A DNA stretch of 64,000 nucleotides from an uncultured bacterium (GTDB lineage Bacteria; Planctomycetota; UBA1135; GCA-002686595): the NCBI GenBank assembly GCA_937905825.1, contig CALCXM010000153.1:1-64000 (forward strand). The letters run 5' to 3'. The position numbers and the translations under genes are program-made. The notes under the pieces were generated by a model. The model did no database searches. It was not told where the DNA came from and saw nothing but the letters and a program-made list of their open reading frames with translations. Below are positions 9,375 through 16,283 of this stretch, piece after piece (the first letter of the stretch is position 1; the number at the start of each line of letters is the position of its first letter).

Positions 9375-10385
9375 CTACAGCGCGCCCGGTGCTCGATAGA
9401 CCAGAATCGCCCGCTTGCCCATTTCGTCTGGCAGTTCATGCTCCCAGACCGTGTCCAAGGTGAAGCCCAGGCGTTCAGCTTCCCGTTCTCCGGCGCGCAC
9501 TTCCCGTGACCAGGAGGCGCCCTTGAGCATCACGAGTTCTTTCAAGGAGTGACGCACCTTGCGCAGGGTCCGAACGTTCTCTCGCACGGAGCTCACGTTG
9601 CGCACGAGCACGGAATCCACTCGTGTGGTCTCGAGGAACAACTCTGCGCGCACGCCCTCGACCTGCACGTTCTTGATCTTGAACTTATCGAGGAAGGTCT
9701 GGATGAAGTCTGTCTTCTCTGGACGCATGTCGGTCAGGGTCACCTTGCAGTGGGGCTCCGATAGAGCGAGGGGCAAGCCCGGCAGGCCTCCGCCGGTTCC
9801 CAGGTCCACCACGTGCTTGCCCATCAAAGACATCATCTGGGTGATGCGCCAGGAGTCCAGGTAGTGCTGGGCGGCTACTTCCCTGGGGTCGAGCAAGTTG
9901 GTCAGCAGAACCTTGCGGTTGGCCTCCAACATCATGTGTGCGTGTTCCGCGAACAAGTCCAGCAGGACCGCGTCTACGTCTTCCTTTTCGAAGGCCCAGG
10001 CCATCGCCTCGCGCAGGATCTTGACCGAGGGGGCCGGGACATCGGGGCCCGGGGGCTCCGGTTCGTCGTCCTTGCGTTTCGCTTTGGTCTTCTTGGGAGC
10101 GGCCTCGGCGTCGGAATCCGAGGAGTCTTCGTCGTCTGACTCTTCGTCGTCGTCTTCCTCGTCGTCTTCTCCATCCTCTTCGTCGTCGTCATCATCCCCG
10201 TCAAAATCATCCGGATCGAGCACGAGGGAACCCTCTAAGTCCTCATCCAGAGATGGCATGCCCGCCCCGGTTGCACCCGGGAGACTGTCCGCAGCGGAAT
10301 CCTCGTCCTCCTCGACCCCTACCTCCAACTCCTCGTCAACCACGGCGTCGCCGTCGTCCAGGTCGTCATCGTCGGGTCCGTTCAT
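9375..10385 (-). CDS. rsmG: 16S rRNA (guanine-N7) methyltransferase RsmG with acidic N-terminal extension
   Basis: Methylates N7 of a 16S rRNA guanine (G527 in E. coli). Of 336 residues, the enzyme occupies about 120-336: LLTNLLDPREVAAQHYLDSW, SAM-binding HVVDLGTGGGLPGLPLALS, and later VLVRNVSSVRENVRTL match the family. The first ~118 residues are extraordinary: long runs of Asp, Glu and Ser (about 65-95 is almost purely acidic), then a short Lys-rich linker. Normal RsmG is about 210 residues and lacks this. The ATG at 10385 opens the acidic part in the same frame, and no good internal start precedes the core. tRNA-Trp lies upstream on the same strand. Confidence 0.9.
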   Translation of the reverse strand: MNGPDDDDLDDGDAVVDEELEVGVEEDEDSAADSLPGATGAGMPSLDEDLEGSLVLDPDDFDGDDDDDEEDGEDDEEDDDEESDDEDSSDSDAEAAPKKTKAKRKDDEPEPPGPDVPAPSVKILREAMAWAFEKEDVDAVLLDLFAEHAHMMLEANRKVLLTNLLDPREVAAQHYLDSWRITQMMSLMGKHVVDLGTGGGLPGLPLALSEPHCKVTLTDMRPEKTDFIQTFLDKFKIKNVQVEGVRAELFLETTRVDSVLVRNVSSVRENVRTLRKVRHSLKELVMLKGASWSREVRAGEREAERLGFTLDTVWEHELPDEMGKRAILVYRAPGAL

Positions 10386-10523
10386 AGGTAGGGTTTCTGG
10401 GGCCAGGAGGGAGGAATGGGAAAGGTGGATCAGACCGTGCCATTGGGCCCGAGACTCCCCTCCCGACTGTCCTAGCTCTCTTTCCGGGGTCAGTTGCCCG
10501 GAGACAGGCGAAAATCTGGGGAG

Positions 10524-10600
10524 TGGCAGGGCAGCAGGGACTCGAACCCCGATCCTACTGATTTGGAATCAGTCGCTCTAACCATTGGAGCTACTGCCCT
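10524..10600 (-). tRNA. tRNA-Trp (CCA)
   Basis: A 77-nt tRNA read on the minus strand. The acceptor AGGGCAG pairs with CTGCCCT, the discriminator is G (the tryptophan identity base) and CCA is encoded. The anticodon arm ACTGA-TTCCAAA-TCAGT gives CCA, and the T arm is GGGGTTCGAGTCCC. Confidence 0.96.
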
Positions 10601-10678
10601 AGATGGCCAAGAAGACTATCCGCGGTTTCCCCGGGCTGCAAGCTTTGTGCGCCTTTGTGCAGGGATTCCGCGCGCTTC

Positions 10679-10706
10679 TTGTCCCCTGCGGGCCGGGCAT
10701 TACAGT
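10679..10706 (+). promoter_or_regulatory. candidate pcnB promoter
   Basis: TTGTCC (10679-10684) and TACAGT (10701-10706) are 16 bases apart and would start transcription about 30 bases before the pcnB ATG. Each box matches consensus at four of six positions, so this is only suggestive. Confidence 0.3.
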
Positions 10707-10740
10707 AAGTCCTGTCTTCGGGAGTTCCCGATGCCAATCT

Positions 10741-12063
10741 ATGAGCCGAAACAATCACAACAAGGGAAACCGCTCCCGGGGCCCCGAGCCTCCCTCCCCC
10801 GACGTCATCGACGCCTCCGATATCGTCGATTCCATCGATGGAGAGCCCTCCCTGCGGGTTATCTCCCGTTTGCAGCGCAACGGGTTCGAGGCCTACCTAG
10901 TGGGCGGTTGCGTGCGCGACTTGCTGGTCGGATTGACCCCCAAGGATTTCGACGTGGCCACCAGCGCCCACCCGCGTCAGGTGCGTCGCTTGTTTCCGCG
11001 CAACAGCCATGTGATCGGTCGACGCTTTCGGTTGGTGCACGTTCGTTACGGCAGTCAATCCGTGATCGAGACCGCCACCTTCCGCGCGGCACCACAGGAG
11101 ACGAGTGGCGAAGACGACTTGTTGATCGTCGAAGACAACACCTACGGCACCGCCGCCGAGGACGCCATGCGCCGGGACTTCACGGTCAACGGCATGTTGC
11201 TCGATCCCTACCGCCGGCAAATCATCGACCACGTGGGTGGCTTGCGGGACCTAGAAGATGGAGTGCTGCGCACCATTGGCAATCCGTTCATTCGGATCCC
11301 GGAAGACCCGGTTCGCATTCTGCGCGCGATCAAATTCGCGACCCGCTTGGGCCTGCGCATCGAAGAGGACACCTGGGAAGCCATGTGCGACGGCGCGGAA
11401 GACCTTTCCCGTTCCGCACCGCCGCGGGTCACCGAAGAGATTCTGCGTTTGATGCGCTCAGGCACAGCTCTCGGCGCCTTCAACAAGATGCGGCACTGCG
11501 GTGTCTTGGGAGTGGTGCTGCCCGACCTGGATGAGTTCTTGGGAGAAGTGGAAGGAGCCGATCGCATTCACGAAAAACGCGTCTCCAATTTCCGAGCCCT
11601 CTTAGAAGCTCTGGATTCTTCCGTACACGACGGAGTGGACGTCTCGACCGCCTCCTGCCTCGCCCTGCTCTTCCACGACATCGTCGAAGTCGAGGCCAAC
11701 CCCAGCACCCGCACTCAACGGGGAAAACCTGGGGACTTCCACACGGTGGCCGGCGAAGTGCTCGAGGACATGGCCAGCAACGCGCGCCTCTCGCGCCGCG
11801 ACGTGGGCCGGGCCAGGCGCATCATCTACCAACAACGGATTTTCACGGCTCCTTTCGGACGCCGCTTTCGCCCAGCGCTCTTTTGCCTGAGCGAGGAATT
11901 CCCAGAATCCCTCGATCTCTTTCGCCTACGCTGCGAGGCCGAAGGGGAAGGCTGGGACCTCTACAAAGCTTGGGAAGAGCGCTACGAGAGTGCCATCACT
12001 TTGGACGACGATGAGGTCGAGTCCGAACGCCGTCAGGCACGCCGCCGGCGCCGCAGGAAATAA
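10741..12063 (+). CDS. pcnB: poly(A) polymerase / PcnB-type nucleotidyltransferase
   Basis: Class II nucleotidyltransferase adding 3' A residues to RNA (PcnB) or CCA to tRNA; 440 residues from ATG 10741. The catalytic block GGCVRDLLVGLTPKDFDVATSA carries the DxD metal site, and RRDFTVNGML and IGNPFIRIPEDPVRILRAIKFATRLGL follow. The GRRFRLVHVRYG motif and the strongly basic end (RRQARRRRRRK) favour poly(A) polymerase over CCA-adding enzyme. An upstream in-frame extension to 10603 would begin just outside tRNA-Trp and is not family-like, so the later ATG is used. All tRNAs here encode CCA, so a CCA-adding role is not required by these genes. Confidence 0.88.
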   Translation: MSRNNHNKGNRSRGPEPPSPDVIDASDIVDSIDGEPSLRVISRLQRNGFEAYLVGGCVRDLLVGLTPKDFDVATSAHPRQVRRLFPRNSHVIGRRFRLVHVRYGSQSVIETATFRAAPQETSGEDDLLIVEDNTYGTAAEDAMRRDFTVNGMLLDPYRRQIIDHVGGLRDLEDGVLRTIGNPFIRIPEDPVRILRAIKFATRLGLRIEEDTWEAMCDGAEDLSRSAPPRVTEEILRLMRSGTALGAFNKMRHCGVLGVVLPDLDEFLGEVEGADRIHEKRVSNFRALLEALDSSVHDGVDVSTASCLALLFHDIVEVEANPSTRTQRGKPGDFHTVAGEVLEDMASNARLSRRDVGRARRIIYQQRIFTAPFGRRFRPALFCLSEEFPESLDLFRLRCEAEGEGWDLYKAWEERYESAITLDDDEVESERRQARRRRRRK

Positions 12064-12453
12064 CCGGGGCAAAATCCGGCCCCCCCTGAATCCGGGGGTA
12101 CTTTTTGTTGGCTATGACGGCGGACCGGATTTCCGGGTGCACCAGCAACCACGCGTCTCCCTTCGGGGACGAACGCTCCCAGGTTGCGGTGACTCGGTGA
12201 GTCGATCGGCGATACGGTTGCAACTGGTGCCCCAGCGCGGGGAAATCTGGTCCGCTCGAGCCACGACCGAGCTTTAAAAAAGGGGCTGCCCCCGCTCGGT
12301 CCTCCCAAAAGGGAGGGCGATCCTCCCCCGGATCGCCCTCCCTGCTTCGTTGATGGGGCCCGGGACCTGCCTAAAGCTCAAATTGGAGCCCTTTATTAAT
12401 TAGGTCATTGACCCGTCAGGCTGCCGCTTGCGAAAGGTCGATAGGACCCTGGA
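12064..12453. other. intergenic region with inverted repeats
   Basis: 390 bases between pcnB and the FG-GAP protein gene. No gene is supported. The main content is the overlapping hairpin pair at 12302-12344 described separately; an A+T-rich patch (TTTATTAATTAGG) around 12390 may belong to a promoter of the next gene. Confidence 0.5.
12302..12344. terminator. overlapping alternative hairpins after pcnB
   Basis: A perfect 14-bp stem (AGGGAGGGCGATCC at 12311-12324 with GGATCGCCCTCCCT at 12331-12344, six-base loop) overlaps a second stem (CCTCCC at 12302-12307 with GGGAGG at 12312-12317, AAAA loop). The two cannot form together. There is no T tract on the plus strand, so it may be a Rho-type or structural end for pcnB, or a switch. 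Confidence 0.45.
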
Positions 12454-13737
12454 ATGATTTGTGAACGAACAGGCTGGTTTGTCGCAATGGTTCGAGGTTT
12501 GGGAATCCTCGCCGTTGCTAGCCCCCTCGTGGCCGCAAATGACCAGATTCTGACCCCCTGGGATCTCCAGCAAGGGGACGCCTTTGGCAGCTCCATCGAT
12601 CTCGCTGATGATTGGATGTTGGTGGGTTCCCCCCGTGACGACATTCAGGGGTTGGATTCAGGAAGCGTCTCCGCCTTTCATTCAAACTTCCGAGGATGGG
12701 TTCAAAAGGATCTATTGAAAGCCCCCGACGGTCGCCCGGGAGATCGTTTTGGTGCGAGTGTTGCAATCAGCGGTGACCTCTGCGCCATTGGCGCCCCCCA
12801 ATCCGGAACCCGCGGTTGGCGCGCTGGGGCAGTTCACTTGTTTCACCGCAAGGGCGAGGTTTGGGCTCACAGCCAAACCCTCTACGCGCCAAATGGGGCC
12901 CCTGGAGACAACTTTGGTCATGCACTCGATCTACACGGAAACACCCTAGTTGTCGGCGCACGCTTCGCGGATGGCCGGGAATCAGATTCGGGCGCCGCCT
13001 ACATTTTTGGACCGCCGCTGGCCTCGGACAAGGCTCTCGAGGGGGGCCTCGCGGACGAGGGCAAGCTTGTCTTCCATCAACGCCTGCGGGCCCCGAGCGA
13101 GCACCCCAGCGGGGAGTTTGGCTTCGCCGTGTCGGTCTTCGGAGAGACCATCGCGATTGGCTCCTGGGGCGCGCGGCGCGAGGACGTGGCCTGCGGATCG
13201 GTCTATCTGTACACCCGGGAGCAGGAGGCTTGGCACTTGCACCGAGAGCTCTGGGCACCCGTCCCACAGGATGGGGCCTGCTTTGGCCTGAGCGTTCAAC
13301 TGTCTGAATCCCGTTGCGCGATCGGCGCCCCATGGGAGAACCACGAAATGAACCACGCGGGCGGTGCCTACGTCTGGGCGCGGGGCCACGCTGGCTGGGA
13401 AATGGAAGAGCATCTGAAACCTCGCAAGCCCATGCCAGAGGGTTGTTTTGGCATCTCCATGAGTTTGGACCCAGAGGGCAATCGTCTGCTTGTAGGATCG
13501 CGGCGCGGCAGTCCAGAGGTTCCTGGTGCGGGAGCCGCAAGTTTCTATGAATGGCAAGGCAAGCGCTGGAACGAACGACGCTTCTGGCAAGCACCGGTGC
13601 CGCGAGCTGGTGATGACTTTGGTCTAGCTCTTGTCATCAACTCGTCCCAGGCATTGATTTGCGCTCGCCGAGGAAACTCAGATGGTGGTGCAGGTCACGG
13701 TGGCTGCCTCTTTCTCAAGGTGCTGGCTCCGAAGTAG
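12454..13737 (+). CDS. secreted FG-GAP repeat beta-propeller protein
   Basis: 427-residue protein with an N-terminal signal peptide (hydrophobic GLGILAVASPLVA before AND). The body is built of about seven repeats of the form GDxFGxSxxxxxxxxxxGxPxxxxxxxxGxxxxF, for example GDAFGSSIDLADDWMLVGSP, GDRFGASVAISGDLCAIGAP and GDNFGHALDLHGNTLVVGA. These are FG-GAP/integrin-alpha-like blades expected to close into a seven-bladed propeller. Such proteins are common in planctomycete secretomes; they bind ligands or carbohydrate, but the target here is unknown. The start may be ATG 12454 or the Met at 12487; both leave the signal intact. It stands alone between two intergenic regions. Confidence 0.8.
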   Translation: MICERTGWFVAMVRGLGILAVASPLVAANDQILTPWDLQQGDAFGSSIDLADDWMLVGSPRDDIQGLDSGSVSAFHSNFRGWVQKDLLKAPDGRPGDRFGASVAISGDLCAIGAPQSGTRGWRAGAVHLFHRKGEVWAHSQTLYAPNGAPGDNFGHALDLHGNTLVVGARFADGRESDSGAAYIFGPPLASDKALEGGLADEGKLVFHQRLRAPSEHPSGEFGFAVSVFGETIAIGSWGARREDVACGSVYLYTREQEAWHLHRELWAPVPQDGACFGLSVQLSESRCAIGAPWENHEMNHAGGAYVWARGHAGWEMEEHLKPRKPMPEGCFGISMSLDPEGNRLLVGSRRGSPEVPGAGAASFYEWQGKRWNERRFWQAPVPRAGDDFGLALVINSSQALICARRGNSDGGAGHGGCLFLKVLAPK

Positions 13738-13974
13738 AAGTAGGAGTTCCGGATCCCCTGCGGTTCCCCGCGTCGCTTCTCGCGTGGAACAATTTTCCTG
13801 GTGGCGGAAAGCTTGGCCTATGCACTGGGCCATTGCTTCGCGGTTTGCTCCTCGTCGTGCGAAAAGGCAAAGATCCGCGGGTTCCCACGCGAGAGCCCGA
13901 ACGTAGAGGCCGATTTCTACACTCAGCAAGGGTGAGCTCCCCCGGGGAGAACCATTCTTCCCTGTCCAATTGCA

Positions 13975-14922
13975 ATGAAGCACGAGCTAGACGAGACCGC
14001 CCGATGGGAGAGATCCCAGGTCCCAGACTCCGAAGGCGCCCAACGGCGCGCCTGGCTAACCGTCCTTACCGGAACGGAAGCTGGACGCGTGTATCCACTC
14101 GCTACCGGCGAGATCACCATTGGACGCCGGGCCGACGCGGACATCACCTTGGAGGACAAGATGATCTCAAGGGATCACACGAAGCTCCTGGTCCAAGCAG
14201 ACGGAACGGCAGTTGTGTGGGATTGCGGAAGCAGCAACGGCACATTGCTTGGAAGTCGTGCCATCGGTCAAGAGCCGCGCCCCTTGCACGATGGAGCCAA
14301 ATTGCACATCGGTGGTGCCGTGGTCATGCGCTTTGCCTTCCGAGATCATTTGGAAGAGCACTTCGAGCGCAAACTCTACGACTCCGCTATCCGCGATGGC
14401 CTGACCGGGGCCTTCAACAAACGCTTCTTTGCGGACCGGCTACGCCAAGAATTCTCCCATGCGTCGCGCCATGGCCGTTCGATTTCCTTGGTGCTCTTCG
14501 ACTTAGATGACTTCAAGAATGTCAACGATACCCATGGGCACGCTGCCGGTGACACCATTCTGCGCCGGATGGCGGAAGCGGTTACGGAGACCCTGCGCGA
14601 CGAAGAAACCCTGTGCCGCTACGGGGGCGAAGAGTTTGTTGTGCTGCTGCGCAAGTCCGGCCTTTCCGAAGGTCTTTTGATGGCCGAACGCCTGCGCCGC
14701 TTGATCAACACCCTGGAAATTGATTGGGAGGGAACTCGGATTCCAATCTCCGCTTCCTTCGGCGTGGCCTCGCTCTCCGCGGGCAGTGACAAGAGTCCCG
14801 AGCGATTGTTTCAAGACGCCGACGAGTCCCTGTACCGCGCAAAGCGCTCCGGCAAGAACCGAGTGTGCGGCATGAACGTCGGGCACCGCTCCCGACCATC
14901 TAGCGACCGACGCGGGGCCTAG
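13975..14922 (+). CDS. FHA-GGDEF diguanylate cyclase
   Basis: 315-residue cytoplasmic signalling protein. An N-terminal FHA domain (about 20-120) shows the phosphopeptide-binding pattern GEITIGRRADADITLEDKMISRDHTKLL and SSNGTLLGSRAI. A GGDEF domain follows (about 135-300) with DLDDFKNVNDTHGHAAGDTILRRMAE and the active-site loop RYGGEEF, so it should make cyclic di-GMP from GTP. No clear RxxD inhibitory site was seen directly upstream of GGEEF. The FHA domain suggests recruitment or control by a Ser/Thr kinase, such as the one at 6875-8263. It is convergent with an HDOD protein gene. Confidence 0.92.
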   Translation: MKHELDETARWERSQVPDSEGAQRRAWLTVLTGTEAGRVYPLATGEITIGRRADADITLEDKMISRDHTKLLVQADGTAVVWDCGSSNGTLLGSRAIGQEPRPLHDGAKLHIGGAVVMRFAFRDHLEEHFERKLYDSAIRDGLTGAFNKRFFADRLRQEFSHASRHGRSISLVLFDLDDFKNVNDTHGHAAGDTILRRMAEAVTETLRDEETLCRYGGEEFVVLLRKSGLSEGLLMAERLRRLINTLEIDWEGTRIPISASFGVASLSAGSDKSPERLFQDADESLYRAKRSGKNRVCGMNVGHRSRPSSDRRGA

Positions 14923-14964
14923 AGTCCCGACCGGCGAATCGTGTGAGCGCCCCATGAACAGAAA

Positions 14965-15001
14965 GAATCCGGTGAAGGCCCCTTGGACTGCCACCGGATT
15001 C
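14965..15001. terminator. hairpin between convergent genes
   Basis: A perfect 10-bp stem (GAATCCGGTG / CACCGGATTC) with a 17-base loop lies between the ends of the diguanylate cyclase gene and the HDOD gene. It could serve both strands; no strong T tract follows. Confidence 0.5.
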
Positions 15002-15038
15002 GCTTGTTCTGAAGACTGCCCTGGGCTCAGGCTCAGGA

Positions 15039-15911
15039 TCAGTCGTAGGCCGCGCGCACGGCTTGGAACTTCACGCGCATGTCGTAGCACATGACTTTGA
15101 AGTCGCCCATCGAGATCCCCAGGCGAATCTTCGAGGCAGCCAGGGTGCTCGTGTTCTCGGGCAGTTCCTCGGTGTTCGAAACCACGTACTGGGCGACCAC
15201 GGACGCCAAGTGCACGGTGTGCGCGATGATCGATTCCGTGTGGGCGAAGTAGGCATCCGCTGGAGTGTGGTGGTAGGAGATGCCCTCCACGATGATCGAG
15301 GGAAGGTTCCAACTTTGGGCCACCAGGCCTCCTAGCTCCGCATGGTTCACACCGAGCACCTCAATTTCGGCGCGGTCCTCGGAGAGTCCGGCCGTTTCCC
15401 GGGCCATGGCCAAGTGACGCAGAAGGTCGGCGTCCAGGTAGCGCGCCAGAACAAGCTTTCCGATGTCGTGCAAGAGAGCCGCCGTGGAAGCCTCGATTGG
15501 GATGCGTCTTTGGGTGTAGCCGCGCAGTCCATCGGCGACCGTTGAGGCTGCCACCGACAAGGCCCACATTTCTCCTTCGGCCATGCCGTACTCAGGGATG
15601 GCCCTGTCCACTTGCTTGCGCACGCCGGATCCGATGGCGACGGCCAAGACGGCACCGGCGCCGAGCCGGACCACTGCCTGGTCCACCGTGGCGACCCGAT
15701 CCTGGGGCGCCTGGGCCGCCGAGTTGGCCACTCGCAGGAGCCGGCCGGTCAGTCCTTGGTCATGGGAAACCACCTCCACCACGTCCTCCAATTGCCAGTC
15801 CTCTTTGCCGAGGATCTCGGAGAGTCGGGTGGCGCTGGCCGGAAGCGGCTCTAGGGTATTCGCACGCTCGATGAGATCATCGAGGTTGATCGGCTCATAT
15901 AACGGGGACAT
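15039..15911 (-). CDS. HDOD domain protein
   Basis: 290-residue HDOD-family protein (HD-related output domain lacking a complete HD metal site). Typical features are LPASATRLSEILGKEDWQLEDVVEVVSHDQGLTGRLLRVANSA near the N-terminus, VDQAVVRLGAGAVLAVAIGSG, and ASTAALLHDIGKLVLARYL with a retained HD pair in this copy. NHAELGGLVAQSWNLPSIIVEGISYHHTP is the late conserved block. HDOD proteins act in signal transduction and are often linked to cyclic-di-GMP or motility control, but direct chemistry is usually absent. Its neighbour is a diguanylate cyclase gene, and a second HDOD gene is at 20617-21471. Confidence 0.88.
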   Translation of the reverse strand: MSPLYEPINLDDLIERANTLEPLPASATRLSEILGKEDWQLEDVVEVVSHDQGLTGRLLRVANSAAQAPQDRVATVDQAVVRLGAGAVLAVAIGSGVRKQVDRAIPEYGMAEGEMWALSVAASTVADGLRGYTQRRIPIEASTAALLHDIGKLVLARYLDADLLRHLAMARETAGLSEDRAEIEVLGVNHAELGGLVAQSWNLPSIIVEGISYHHTPADAYFAHTESIIAHTVHLASVVAQYVVSNTEELPENTSTLAASKIRLGISMGDFKVMCYDMRVKFQAVRAAYD

Positions 15912-16283
15912 GGGGAATCCGGTGGGGTAAGGGGAGTGACCTCTCCCCTACGTCTCGGCAGATGCTCGGGGTAGAAAAGAGCCCTGTACGGAAGAATCTC
16001 TCCTAGAGGCCCGGCCGACAAGGGGCGGTTTCTCGATCGGGTTCCACGGATCGACTGGCAAGGCGCCGGGTTCCCCACATAGTTGAAGCTATATGGGGGT
16101 TCAGGCAACGCAGCCGGGCGGTTCGTGGGAGCCGAGCGAGGGATCGCCACTTGTCGTCCGGGCCTCTAGACCCCAAGAACCTCCTCCCGGACCGCAATCA
16201 GGACAGCTGCCGCAGGTATCCGCCCCACTTCCGGGCGCTTTGCGGGATCCGTATTTCCCGGTTGAGGGGCGAAATGGTATCCC
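15912..16283. other. divergent intergenic region
   Basis: 372 bases between the divergent HDOD and Ddl-fusion genes, so promoters for both should lie here. One inverted repeat is visible (CCCCACATAG / CTATATGGGG, one mismatch, 16073-16098). No reading frame is supported. Confidence 0.5.

Noticed and set aside
9898-10581. Ser-rich plus-strand frame opposite the acidic part of rsmG, running into tRNA-Trp
   Set aside because: Poly-Ser is the antisense of the GAC/GAA tract and the frame runs through a tRNA gene.
10603-10740. N-terminal extension of pcnB starting two bases after tRNA-Trp
   Set aside because: The extra 46 residues are not family-like and a candidate promoter lies inside; the ATG at 10741 fits better.
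13738-13974. Short frames between the FG-GAP gene and the diguanylate cyclase
   Set aside because: Several overlapping frames of similar length on both strands with no start signal or family resemblance.
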